From Gorsachius magnificus (taxonomy: Eukaryota; Chordata; Aves; Pelecaniformes; Ardeidae): a stretch of DNA of 64,000 bases. Shown piece by piece: positions 1 to 11,782 of this stretch (position 1 is the stretch's first letter; each line of letters opens with the position of its first letter). The notes below the pieces were generated by a model. It searched no databases. It saw only the letters and a program-made list of their open reading frames with translations, and had not been told where the DNA came from. The stretch is from contig CM067081.1 of NCBI GenBank assembly GCA_034008185.1, positions 30,316,806 to 30,380,805 on the forward strand, given 5' to 3'. The position numbers and the translations under genes were made by a program.

Positions 1-47
1 AGAGATACTGGGTCTGATTCAGTTGTGTAATTGTAGGTGCCTGCTGT

Positions 48-268
48 ATCACAGAATCACAGAAAGGGACCTCGGGAGATCATCCAGTCCAACACCCCTG
101 CGAAAGCAGGTTCACCCAGAGCAGGTTGCACAGGATCACATCCAGGCAGGTTTTGAATATCTCCAGAGAAAGAGACTCCACAACCCCCCTGGGCAGCCTG
201 TTCCAGTGCTCTGTCACCCTCAAACTAAAGTAGTTCTTCCTCATATTCAACTGAAACCTGGCCTGGCC
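48..268 (-). mobile_element. CR1 LINE 3' fragment
   Basis: The stretch begins CACAGAATCACAGAAAGGGA, the reverse complement of a CR1 tail. It continues through the CR1 C-terminal coding remnant, where the minus strand reads [19 protein letters not shown] and then [13 protein letters not shown]. It is 5'-truncated and has diverged. Confidence 0.9.
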
Positions 269-1349
269 TGCAAGCACAGGCATGGGCCACTCCATATCAG
301 GGATTTCAGTGCCTGGGAATGTTCCTGGGCATGTTTAATTTATGAATATGGGTAACGCATTTTTGGAGTAAAGCACAGACACAATGATAGCTGTTTTGAG
401 CTCCTTCTAATATTTACAAACCCTCTAGTTTAAATCACCTTGTGTTAGCTTTGGATTGTAGATATGCAACACAATGACTACAGGTGCAACCAAATTACCA
501 GTACTCAGAAGGATGTTTACCTGGGGCATCGCCTACAAGGGTGTGGAGTGGAGGGCAAAGGCAGGATAAATGGACAAAGTGAGATGAAACACCCTTGCTA
601 GAAACCCCGGGGGCTCTCATGTAGGAACTTTCTAACCAAAATGCAGATAAAAAGTAGAGACTCAAAGGAAAGGGGAAATGCACTTCTAAGTGGGAGCACT
701 TGGAAGGGGCAACCTGCCCCATGCAGCCAAACAATTTTAAGTACCTGGCCTAACTGGAACATATTTATACTAACAAGAAAAATCTACTTTAGGTAAGACA
801 TTAATTTTAAGATTTTGTTATTTTTAACCCTTTTCCTAGCTCTTTTAACGTTACTGTGGGCAGATAAGAGCATTTCATTTTATACGAGGTATTTGCTGTT
901 ATTCCTGCTACTGGTCAAGCCCGGCTGGCCTGGCAGGAGGTAATGGTAGATCGGTGAGGAGAAGGGGGACAAGAGCAGCCTGCCCTGAGGATGGCTGCCT
1001 GCAGGGCAGGCCAAGAGACATCCCTAAGGCAGCTTATTGCTGAACAACTCTGTTTATAGGAAGAATTGTTTTACCTTGATCCTTTTTTATGTTTAGAAGA
1101 CCTATTTTCCAATGCTGCTCTTCATGATATGGGCAGAAAGGGGAAATAATAGGGCTTTTTTTTTAATGCTTTCATCTTAAAGCAACATAGCTGAAAAATT
1201 TCCTGACTATAAGAATACTGGACTGCACAACTGTACTACAGGTGGAGTGTCAGAAGCTCCATCTCATGAAATTCCAGTGAATAAAGACTACAGGCTAATC
1301 CTATATTGTAGAGAACTGGATTATATGGACTAATAAGACTTTTCTATAC

Positions 1350-1462
1350 CTACATTCTGTAGCTTGTCAGAGATCACAGAGAGGATTCGATGATTTAGCC
1401 AGGATTAAAACTCAGGCAAAACTAGCTCCTAGTCCTGTGCCAAGGCCATTGACTGTGCTCCC
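1350..1462 (+). repeat. MIR-like SINE fragment
   Basis: The stretch TCAGAGATCACAGAGAGGAT, then AGCCAGGATTAAAACTCAGG, then CTCCTAGTCCTGTGCCAAGG follows the order of the MIR core and 3' region: a 'GTCACACAG' stretch, 'GGATTNGAACCCAGG', then 'TCCTGACTCCNAGTCCNGTGC'. It is old and divergent, so the assignment rests on pattern memory. Confidence 0.4.
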
Positions 1463-3494
1463 TTGTACCACCCTGGCACGGCACAGGGCGAGCTGCATGC
1501 AGCCAGTGCGTTCACGCGATCGCTCATCTTCGTTTTAACCTTACAGTGCCTGACAGTCCCACAAAGTTCAGACTGGATTTCCACATGTGACTGCTCTTGG
1601 AAGAAAGCAAGCGGGAGACGCTGATCTTCCACTGCCCTTTCAGCCATGGGATGCTAAAACCAGCCAGACCTATTTTTGTGTCTCGAGGACAGTGTGATAC
1701 ACAGGCAGCTACTCTTTTCAGCAGACCAGCCTTCTCCCTCCTCCCCAGTCCTTCTCTTGGCTTTGGAAGTCATTGCATCTGCTTTAATTTTTCTGAATTA
1801 TTCTCTTTTTCCAGTCCTTATCTTCAGCCTTCTCCCAGCTTGCTTTCTGCATTGCGTGTTACCTGGCTGCAGCCGGGCAGAGCCCTGCCTGGTACAGCCA
1901 TGCTGCCTGCATCACACACAGGCGCAGCGGAGATGCTGGAGAGGGGGTCAGCCATCAAAAGGCAAAGACTTGATCCAAACTGACACGCTGATTTTGACTG
2001 AAATTCTGCAATACAGGGAGAGAGATCTGTCAGACCTCTCCATAAAGACACACACAACAAACCGGCCGCTGACTAAACTGGCTGAGATTAGCTCTCTAAC
2101 AGAACATATTTTTTTATCTGGTGCTAATCTGCTGCTCATTTATAATCTCTGCACAAATCTTTGTGAAGCCTGGAGGGATTTAGAGCCTTTGTGTATTACA
2201 ATGGGCCACAGAAGAATTTCATGACGAATATCCAGGAACGCCATAAACAACTCTGGGCAAACCTTGCAGAAATGCACTTTTGACTTCACTTGTGCTGCCT
2301 ATACCTGACACAAAAAATCCACGAGTGCTCCTGCAGTCTATTTTAAGTTGCCTGCTTTTTAAGAAAGCAGATAGTGATCTCATTATGCATTATCTGTATT
2401 AAGCACTGCCAGCAAGGCTCTGCTGAGGTCAGAACCCAGCCAAACAGCCAGCATGGCAATGACATCACCATCTCGAGCCTAGATTTTGCCTGCCTTGCTC
2501 AACAGGAGTGCAATGGTGTTTGATTAATTGTATTAAAACCAGCGGGATTGATCCAGGGGGAGAAAAAAATCAACACAAGAAAAAGTGGCAGAGATTAGTC
2601 CTCAGCATTACCATAATGAAAGGCATACTTGAAAGGCAAAATGTATTCAGAAGGGCAGCGTATCAAAAGGCAAAATGCACAAATTTATTTTAAATTGAAT
2701 TGAACATATTTGAAAAGTGGCATGTACTGTGTTTACAAAACTAGAACAGGTGGCTGTCTGGTAACGCTAAATACATTCCCTCTCACAAGTTTTTGCTGGG
2801 TGTAGAGTCATCAGAGAGCTTACTATGCCATGAAACATAACTGCAATAATGGAAAAGACAAAGTACCTTAGGATGAAGAAAAACAACTCAAAAATCTCCT
2901 CCTCTTTGAGTTAGTGACTGATTCGCTGTGTCGCCTCCTAACCCAATCATTAGCACTAAAAAGAACCAAACACCTGCGGGTCTAAAAGGAAAGGAAAGAT
3001 AGAGTTGAAGATTTTTAAAAACAAAAGCCTAGTATTAGACCTACAGATTAATTAAATCAGCTTAAGGCACCACCCTTGACTGAGTCAATTTTTACTCCAA
3101 AAGTTGGTTCTTTTCACCAGTTTCAACAGAAACTAAAGGTAATTTTTGCAAAGGTGCCCTGTATACATCCTTGCTTGTCCTTCATGCTTTTCTTACCTTT
3201 CTTCCTCTTTGTGTTCAGCTCTGCTCTATCTGCACTATTAATTCAAGCAAGCTTGAAGCTCTTCCCTCATCTCCATTTTCCTTCTTGCAGACCAAACTGT
3301 TCTCTGCAAAAGTGCCCTCTCTTTGCCTGTTCTTGTCTTTCCTTTTCACCTTCTCTGCTTCTTGGTTTACTTGCTCATCTTTCTTCTACTTGTACTTAAC
3401 TGTAGTGACTCAAGACTGGGACTGCACTTTTTTTCCTTTATTCCCCAGAGTTTGTAGTTGGTAACGCTTTGAGCAACAGGGACAAGATGATTTA

Positions 3495-3590
3495 ACTGCA
3501 TTTAAGACTACAGGGGTACATTATATCATCGAGTCTGACCTTGTGTTCGTCATTTTACAAACCATTAAGCCATTTCTTTACTGCACTTGC
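3495..3590. repeat. Possible old LINE (CR1/L3-like) fragment
   Basis: The core ATATCATCGAGTCTGACCTT followed by ACAAACCATTAAGCCATTTC resembles the 'ATCATCTAGTCTGACCTCCTG' block. That block is common in ancient amniote LINE tails in reverse orientation. The fragment is short and degraded. Confidence 0.35.
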
Positions 3591-6500
3591 TGACACTTTA
3601 AGCAGATGAAAGCATTTCAGTTTTCAAGAGACAAAATTGCTGTATGCCTCATGCAGTGGCATAAGACAGAGGTGCCACAAAGCCCGAGGGCCCTAAAATG
3701 GTAGCAGATTGACTAATGCTCCCAGACTATTTACATGTTTGATCAAGATCATACGAATGCTGGAATGGCCACCAAGGCACCCAAACTGGAAACTAAGGGA
3801 AGAAGAAGGAACGCTGCTTTGTGTTGGAGAGAGGAACTGTGGAGCCAGGTGAGGTCTGGAAGGGTTTGGTGGCTCAGCTGAAGCAAATGTAACCACGACC
3901 ACACTGATCTGTGTCCCAAATCTCTTAACAGAAAGAGAAATGGACCCTGAGCCTCCAACATTTGCCTCTCCTTGGCCAAGACAATCTTGAGAGGCAAACC
4001 ATTCCTCCTGCTGCTGCAGAGGAGAGTAAAATGTTTCTTTTAGTCCCAGTTGGGGCTGGGAGAGGAAAAGCTTTGTCCTAACCTCAGATGTTGTAATGAT
4101 TTTGACCTCAGCAGCTCAGTAATACCCACCCTTGCTGCCCATATATCTAGGATGGGGTATTTTCTGCATCACCCAAGTCCTCTTGTCCCAGCTCCTTGCT
4201 TCAGTTACAGCCAGTCTCCAGCACTTGGTAAGAAGGCACATTGCCTCTGCTCCCTAAAACACACTGGGTCAGCTGTGCATCATGGAAAAATCTCTCTTCC
4301 CGATTTCTGTGTTCGGCTATCTTGAGTGTGAGGTTTGGCTGCAACCACACTTTTCATGCAGACATGTACATGTTTTAAATAACCTGAGGGAAATAAAGGC
4401 ACTTTTGTGCTCCTCGTGGCCTCAGTTGAAACAGTATGAAGAGTTGAGCTCATGAGTCTCACGGGCACCTGTACATAATACACCAAATAAACAAAGAGGT
4501 TTTCACCTATAAGCTTTTGATTCTTTTTTTCTGTAGAACGTATTTGACGATGTCCGTGTAGGCATGTAGGCTTCATGCTGATTCCCATCTTCAGGCATTT
4601 TGCACTGCAAATGCCTATCACAGAATGCCTTTCTGCATGCAGCTGGCAGACATCTGCACCCCCAGACTGACTTCTGGCAACTCCAAGGACATATTCAACT
4701 GTAACGTACTGATCTTGGACAGAAATGACTGCAGTTGGCCTCATGAAACCATTAGGGGACAACTACTGCCTGACTATAGATCTGGAGTACTGATTTTGTA
4801 CACCGGGAGATGGAGAAATCTCCAAGGTAGCAGAGACCTGAGCTTGCAGGTAGCACAGCAGCAGGTTAATAATTGTTAATGGTTGGGTTCACATGCAATC
4901 TCTTCTCAGAACCAAAGCTTTGGGTAATAAACCATGTTTCCTAAATATGATTTACACCACTTCTGAACTCAAGATTACGCTTGCCCGGTATAGGTAGGAA
5001 AAACATTGGCCGATTAACTCAGCAAATCAGCTAAAAATATTCCTCTAACTAAAAGCTGTGATCAGTTAACATTCGCACTGTTATTTCAAGGATGCTCTAT
5101 AAAGCAACGCTAGGCAGAAAATAGCCACCCCATAAACAGCGTAGGTTCATTAGCACAGTAACTGGCATAAAAGCCTTACAGTGCCAGATCTGACTACCTT
5201 GTTTCAGGCAGGATTAGCAGAGACTGGTAACAAATGATACATTTCCTGGGATTTTTATTTGCCTTGGCTTTCCAGCAATGTTGTTTGCTTCTTGGTGCTG
5301 AAGATGGTGGAGGGGGTTTCAGCAAGAAATTTGTTATCACAGGGTGAATCAGGTGCCTGAACAGAGGTGTTTGGTCCATTCTGATATCTCCAAGGGTGCT
5401 TGCCTGGCATTCCAGCAGGGCACAGCCCTCCCGTGGGTCCTGAGTCCAATGTGCCAGGACACCTCTTCTTGGTGGATCAGGTACCCCTTGACATGTAAAG
5501 TGGCAGTAGGTCTTACGCTTAAGCACCGAGTCACTATCTAGGTGAGATATTCATTCTGTGGTGCCTACCTTCCTCCCAGGTATGTCTGCATGTCCTCCCT
5601 CATGCAAAGTAGCTAGGAAATGCTGCCAAAATGTTATTTTACCTTTCCTAGCCTATCCAAAGACATTCTCATAATTTAAAGAAGCCACCTGTGCACTTTC
5701 CTCTCTGCTCACTGTCCCTGCTTCCCAAACACATGTGGCCAAGCCAGTCCCATCAGTTATTCACCTCTCCTGCTTCTCACATTGCACTGCCAGTATGCAA
5801 ATTCATTCACACTTTGGCTGTCTCTGAGTGGATTATGCCCAAAGGCAGCCAGGAATTTGGACAAGACCTATAAAACTGGCAGTATATTCAGTATACCAGT
5901 ATACGGTATATTCTTAGCTGTGTTATTTACATATTCTGCCCACTGCTCTGACAAGAGCTCCCCAGAGCTCCTACTTCTGGGCTTGGTGCTGATGAAGCAG
6001 AGTGGGTGTCTTCCCACAGGGTGCAAACGTGCTCTTACGCCTTGCTCTTGCTAAAGCCAACTGAAGATCACCCTTTGCCTCAGCTGGTAGATAGCTGCAC
6101 CCTCGGAGCTAACTTGCCAAAGTGGAAAAGCTTCTGTGACAAAATAATTTTGAAGGGCCCCTTTGCAAATGAAGGAATAGTTTCTGTGGTAATAAACAGA
6201 CTTATCATGCCCATGAATAACTTTATTTTCTCTTGCACTGACTTTATCTAAGCCCCTTGGTAATTGCATTTGCAAAATGGGTTAAGAACATGGATCAATC
6301 TGGCTGGCAAGCATCCAAGTCCCTGCAAGCATACCAAGAAAAACAGAGAGGTCACATCTTGTTAGTCTAATCATGGAGGTATATTCCAACTTCAAACATT
6401 AAACACTGCCTGTAATTTAACAGGGATGTTAATCCACCGTTTTGGGTAAAACTGGTAATTTTAATCTGTAAAAAGATGCAGTACCTATATGAAGTAAACA

Positions 6501-6802
6501 AAAATATTCTGGTGATTACTAAGTACCAAGTGATATGCAGGCTGAAGAATACTAGGAGGTCATTGGTTTGGTTCATATAACTGGGAAGAAGTGGAAGTTA
6601 TTACCAGTGCTGTGGCATTGATAATATTGTTAATAGCAGCACTCCGTGAGAAGTCAAAAGGTAGTCCTGTTACTTTAAAAGGTAATTACTATAATTGTTT
6701 TGAACTCAGAATGAGTTAAAAGAATATAAGGAGTCCACAGATCACCAAATCCAGTGCTTCTTATAACCCATGCTCTGTCATTACGGGGACAATCTTTTTA
6801 GC

Positions 6803-7087
6803 AGGGCTGGTTGTGACAGGACAAGGGGTAATGGTTTTAAACTAAAACAGGGTAGATTTAGACTAGACATAAGGAAGAAATTCTTTACAATGAGGGTGGT
6901 GAAACACTGGAACAGGTTGCCCAGAGAGGGAGTGGAGGCCCCATCCCTGGAAACATTCAAGGCCAGGTTGGACGGGGATCTGAGCAACCTGATCTGGTTA
7001 AAGATGTCCCTGCTCACTGCAGGGGGGTTGGACTAGATGACCTCTAGGGGTCCCTTCCAACCCAAAACATTCTATGATTCTATGATC
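6803..7087 (+). mobile_element. CR1 LINE 3' fragment
   Basis: A well-preserved CR1 3' end. It holds the GACAGGACAAGGGGTAATGG start, the coding remnant [20 protein letters not shown], a GATGACCTCTAGGGGTCCCT block and the terminal ATTCTATGATTCTATGA. The 88-aa frame at 6770-7036 is this element and not a host gene. Its 3' untranslated part matches the copy at 53086-53193. Confidence 0.95.
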
Positions 7088-9383
7088 ATATAATCCATTT
7101 TCCTTAACTGACCATCCTGTCTTGAATTAGGGTATTAACCTGTTTGCACCTGCAGGGTGGCTGTTATGTAGGTGGCCATCAATATATACAACTGCCAACC
7201 TAAATCTGTTTTCTTGTTCCTGTACCAGAGGAGACATTTAGTGAAACAGCCTTTTCTTGTCCCTGCTGTTTACCTGCTGGTATATTTCCAAGCACAGAGC
7301 TCCCTTCAGGCACACTTTGGCCAGGCTCAGATGACCCTACTTTTCCAGTTTCCATTTGTAAGACAGTCTCTCCATTCCTCTGCATGGGGTGAGAGCCCTT
7401 CCCTGTACCCGCACCCCTCTGAAGTCACCTTTCTGGAGCCCAGGGCTGAGGACAGATATGGCCCGTGGGACCTTGTGCAATGGCACAAACACTTCCCACA
7501 CTTTTTAGGGGATACTAACCCTGGTATACACCAGAGACTGCTCTTTTCTTTTCTTGGCCGTGTTGCCCTGGTGGCTTGTAGTCGTCAGAGTACAAACAGG
7601 ACATTTCGCCTTTGGTTTAGTTATAGAGCTCCACTTCTGATTATACAAACTTGTTTAAAACCTGTATACCAGGACCTCGTCTTCATGACTTTACAATTGC
7701 GTAAGTTAGAGCCAAAGTCTCTGTTTCCCCCCATTTTGCATTTTTTAAACTTCTGCTTCACCACGTTTCCAATGTGATCATTTCCATTTCTGTAACTTCA
7801 TTCCCATTTCCCATTTTGCTTCCTGTTCAGCATCCTCATCCTTGCTGAAAAATGAAAGTTAATTGTTCTCGGAGGCCACGCTTAGCAGGCTTTCACTCTT
7901 CTCTTTTGGTGTACGTGGCTAAAACCTTACTCTGATTTTCTCTGCAGGGTTTACCTCAGCCTGCTGTTCGGTAAGTCTCACTTTACTTCTGTACTGTCTG
8001 GCACCTGTTATTTCTGAAAATTTGCTTGTTTGAAATTGAAAACCTTATTTAGAAGCCCTGTATTTTTTTTTAACCCTTCCCTTCAATTTACTTGAAACTA
8101 GTGCAAGATCCTATAAGCCAAAGTTATATCATGCAGCAGAAACCTCCTGAAAAAGAATAAGGAAAAGGGGACGTAGGTGAAGGCGGTTGCTGTGTAAAAG
8201 TTTTGTGATGGCTCTTGTAAGCTTAAGTTTACAAGTTACCGCAGGCTAACCCAGATATGCCTGCAGTGCAAGCAGTAACCCTGACAAAATGGTGACTATC
8301 TGGGCTGTAGGGCTGAGGGAAGCTGAACTGATCTCCTCAGCCCTACACGTGTGCTGGTCAGTTCTGGCATGGGCTGCCTCCGTGGGCAGCATCTGCAAAG
8401 CGGCATCGAAAGGTTTCACCACCACCTGGATGTGACCCACCAGAGCACAGATGCCCCGTGTACCTGGATTTTCAGTCCCAGGAGGTACAAACTCAGGGGC
8501 ACTGTGCTGCAGGGGGGCGTACACATGCTGGGAGGTCTGTACAGTGGCAGGATGGCACCCGCAACGCCTCTTCCACACAAACAAGGTTGGACAATTTGAC
8601 AAGCTCCATGAATGCAATTCGCTCTAAAAAAATACCTTTCTTCAAAATCTGAACAACCGTATTCCAAAGGTGAGGGTCTGTGCCCCTTGATTCGAATGCT
8701 ACGCAGCAATAAATACCTCTGCAGTGCAGGAATGCACATTAACCTGGCTCTGGATTGCCACAGACACCCCCCCCCCCTCTGCAGGGCAGGCAGCTATTAA
8801 AATGCTTGCTGCTTGTTATCTCCTTTATCTCCCTCGGATGTGGGGTGGTGAAGCAGAGCATGCTGATACATTGCCCAGATACGGTGCTTACAGATGTCCT
8901 AACAAATAAACTCTCTTTCAGGACTTGGTTACGAGCACTTGAGGTTAGTTCAAAAAGAGAATCTGTGGGAATGTCTCTCTTAGGCTGCTCTTCAGGGTGC
9001 ATTTCTTTTCCTTCACCACATCTCTCCCCATCCTGATAATCATTGTGCGAAAGAGAGATGCAGTTTGCCACCCTGTGATGCTAGGAAATAATGAGTACCA
9101 TCAGGAATTCTCCTTGTCTTCCATAAAAATCTCGTAACTGAGAGCTATTTTATAAACCCCTGTCAGTTCTGTGCCCATGTTTCTAAAACCCTTTTTGGGT
9201 TCCTTCCTTATAATAATACAGCTACCTCACACCATTTTACCCTTTGCATAAACTGAGGTTAGCTGATATCTGGATAGTATCATCCACTGCTTTCCTGATT
9301 AGTTAGACACACAGCAAGGGGTTTCAAGTTCTTTCTTTAGCAGTACTGTCCTGGCTCTTTCCTCTTTCTCCTAGGATAGAGCC

Positions 9384-9399
9384 AAAAAAAAAAAAAAAA
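9384..9399. repeat. A16 mononucleotide run
   Basis: Sixteen A residues in intron 3, 88 bp from the FAM124A exon 3 donor. Confidence 0.95.
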
Positions 9400-9486
9400 G
9401 CCTATTTTTCTGACTGCCATTGCAGGTTAAGCTTTCCTGCACAAAACCAATAAATACGCTTCTGTTTCCCCATGTACTGAACTTAC

Positions 9487-10226
9487 CTGCAAAAGGATCC
9501 TATTTCCATCGTGGTCTTCTGTCTGCCACCTGCCTTCACTGATGGGGCTGCAAGGGTTGGGCAAGAGAGGCACGAGCTGCCCCACGTCTTTTACTCTGAA
9601 CTCCAGCACCGCTGACTCTGTGGGCATTGGCACCTGGCCCTTCGGAAGCTTTTTTAAAGAAAACTGAATGTCTATTTCCATGTTAGAATAGACAGGAAAA
9701 ACACAAAAGTCTGCTTTTTTCTGACATGCTGGTCTTTTCAGGATTAACTCGTACAGTTTCAAAATGTCCACAAAGTTTTCACTCCTGCAGTATATAGTGA
9801 AGCGGATAATTTCTTTCCCGTAGTGCACTGGGCGAATGGCCCACAGAGGAGTCTCTGGAGCCAAAGTGTAAAAGTCCTGGCTGCATGGCATGTAGGGGAG
9901 GAACTTCCCATGCACTCGCTCGGTGTGGTGGTAACGCCAAGGTGGCCGCTGAAAGGTTTTGTGAAGCTGCAAGATGGGTTCTTCTCCATATTCCTCCTGC
10001 AGAAACAGAATGACGGCAAGGGCTGGCTGAGAAACACCAGCCTTACCTGGCTTCCTGCGCTTCTTGGGCACGCGTCTTTCTGAGACTTGGAACAGCTGGA
10101 GGTCTGGATGGATCCAGGCTAGAAGTTTATCGATGGCTTGCTGAAGAGTCTTGGATTCACCTGGGTCTGTGATAATATGTACGCTAACAAGGAATGGGTC
10201 TTGTATGCCTTCCACAGAAAGTTCAC
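9487..10226 (-). CDS. FAM124A: FAM124A, large central coding exon (exon 3)
   Basis: This exon encodes 246 full codons plus the last two bases of a split Ser codon, and belongs to the FAM124 family. I assign it to FAM124A rather than FAM124B from remembered family features: it opens ELSVEGIQDPFLVSVHII, and carries QKKADFC and an EGRWQTEDHDGN block. The acceptor follows a pyrimidine-rich tract (TTTTTCTTTTTATACTCTCAG) and the donor is CAG|GTAAGT. The longer open frame around it (9427-10281) only reads 18 codons into the upstream intron and 19 into the downstream one. Counting from the first full codon, there is a DPGES segment near 20-24, a basic patch (KKRRKPGK, 54-61) that could be a nuclear signal, a hydrophobic strand ALAVILFLQEE near 68-78, a PVHYGKEIIRF segment near 132-142, and LVPLLPNPCSPISEGRW near 218-233. 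No stop or frameshift breaks it, so it looks functional. The cellular role of FAM124A is not established. The paralogue FAM124B is reported to associate with CHD7/CHD8 complexes. Confidence 0.95.
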
Positions 10227-10767
10227 CTGAGAGTATAAAAAGAAAAATATCCTTTAAGATTTGTAACCAAGATGTCAACATTGAGGTGATCCTTAAAGGA
10301 GAAACAGTCTACTGAGTCACACCGGGCTTTTTCTTTTTTTTTTTTTTTCTGTCTCAAGCTCACCTTCAGTAAACAAAAAACAATGTACAGAGATATAGCA
10401 ACCAAGAAAATAACCAGAAGACAGAGAAGTTTCATCAAGCGTACCCTAAGAGATGCTGTTTCTACTGAGGTAGCATCCGAAAGACGTTACGCGATGTGCG
10501 TTTCTGAGTTAGAAAAGAGCTGCCCCACACAGCTGAGAGGTAGGAAAGACAAAAATACTGACGCAGAGTGGGGGTGAAAGGGACACTAATGATGTGCAGA
10601 ATGATCAGAGCAGACAGTGTTCATCCCACCTTGTTTTAATTTGTGCCAATTGGCTTGGGGCATGGAAATCACACCACTGAACTCCACTCTACCACCTTGA
10701 CGTTGGAGTTTTCCACCCAGTTAAGTGTGTTCTATGTCCTGGAGGCAACTGTTTTAATAAGTAAGGC

Positions 10768-10889
10768 AAAGTTTGTAGGGAGAGGTAATATCTTTTATTA
10801 GACCAACTGATACACTTGGGAAAAAAAACCAGTTCAGGCACACAAGTCCTTCTTCAGGAAAAGATATTACTTGTCCCTACAAATCCTGC
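10768..10889. mobile_element. Short inverted-repeat element (MITE-like), about 122 bp
   Basis: The left arm (10766-10796) contains TTTGTAGGGAGAGGTAATAT followed by CTTTT. The right arm (10859-10889) is its reverse complement with a few mismatches (AAAAGATATTACTTGTCCCT, then ACAAATCCTGC). The loop holds TTAGACCAACTGATACACTT and CACAAGTCCTTCTTCAGG. Paired arms and non-coding content fit a non-autonomous DNA transposon. The internal motif (a 'TTTTATTAGACCAACT' block, then 'CCTTCTTCAGG') recalls a dispersed amniote repeat whose class I cannot name with certainty. Confidence 0.6.
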
Positions 10890-11755
10890 ACTGTGTATAT
10901 CTTCAGACCATCAAGACTATAATACTACTGCTTCAAGGTTTTTATAAGATTAGGGAAGACTGGTAAAAGCAGGAAGCACAAAAAATTACACTCACTCAGG
11001 GGAAAAAAGAAACCTCTCCTTAGCCTTGGGAATATTCACAGGGGCCCTGTCTGTTGTCCCTGAAACCTCTTTAGTTCAGAAGCAGAGCAATGGCTGGTTG
11101 GAGGGCAGGGGAGAAATTGTCACTTCTGTTCAGCTGGAGCTGCATGCCAATAAAGATGCATGTGAATGAAGATCCAAGACAGTTTAATAAATTATCGAGG
11201 CAATCTGGATATTTTTGCTGAAATGGTTACCCCCTGTGTGGTGTTCTGAAACCACCTCCATGTCTGAGATCCCGAGCCTGGGCACAAAGCCTAAATGTGT
11301 GAAGCTTTAGAAAGGCTTCCCGAGCTTTTTCACTGTGGAGACCACATTTAATAGGGGGATTGTCTCACAGGCTGTTTCCCTTCCTACTGGCAATCAGTAC
11401 GAACCTCTCCCTCCTCCCTCCTGGCATCAGAGTAACATTCCTGTGATACTTCAGCAATTGCTTTCATGGAAAAGTAGTATTATACAAGTAGCGTATTTTA
11501 GTTGTTTTTCAATGCAGAATAGCTGCAAGACCCAGAGAAAAGCTAGATGCAACTGCATAGCTTTCCAGAGATGACCGGTAAACATATGATCAGCCTCAAT
11601 CAGCTGCAGCTGCAGAAAGATACGGTATGCAGAGCAAATAGCAAGCCTGCATTTTGCCTAGGGGAGACACAGAAAAATCAAGTAAATAGTCACAAATACA
11701 ATTACAGCAGTGTTCTTGTATCTCTGCATGAAATGGGTGATATGGAGGGGGTTGG

Positions 11756-11782
11756 AAAAAAAAAAAAAAAAAAAAAAAAAAA
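11756..11782. repeat. A27 mononucleotide run
   Basis: This is an uninterrupted run of 27 A residues and the longest homopolymer in the window. It has no recognisable retroposed body upstream. The 125-aa frame at 11547-11924 reads through it as a lysine run and is spurious. Confidence 0.95.

Larger units (their letters stand above)
1..9486 (-). other. FAM124A intron 3 (left part of window)
   Basis: The exon 3 donor at 9486-9481 opens an intron that continues to the left edge. I looked on the minus strand for the Ser/Pro-rich C-terminal FAM124A exon and found no open stretch resembling it, so the last exon probably lies outside the window. The stretch holds CR1 copies (48-268 and 6803-7087), a MIR-like SINE near 1350-1462, an older LINE-like fragment near 3495-3590 and a 16-A run at 9384-9399. 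The remainder (269-1349, 1463-3494, 3591-6802, 7088-9383) shows nothing I can identify. Confidence 0.6.

Noticed and set aside
1676..2224. 182-aa plus-strand open frame
   Set aside because: It has no domain, signal or splice context. The overlapping frames at 1597-1983 and 1824-2060 show the region is simply stop-poor.
4280..4762. 160-aa minus-strand open frame
   Set aside because: I checked it as a candidate last exon of FAM124A. It lacks the Ser/Pro-rich composition and the C-terminal features of the family and matches nothing else.
6770..7036. 88-aa plus-strand open frame
   Set aside because: This is the CR1 coding remnant at 6803-7087.
7172..7777. 201-aa plus-strand open frame
   Set aside because: It has no recognisable domain, Phe/Leu/His-rich composition, no splice or promoter context, and lies in a FAM124A intron on the opposite strand. 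It is probably a chance frame.
7958..7980. 23-bp plus-strand microexon-like segment (CTCTGCAG ... GTAAGT)
   Set aside because: The splice sites are good, but it is too short to judge, lies antisense in the FAM124A intron and has no partner exon.
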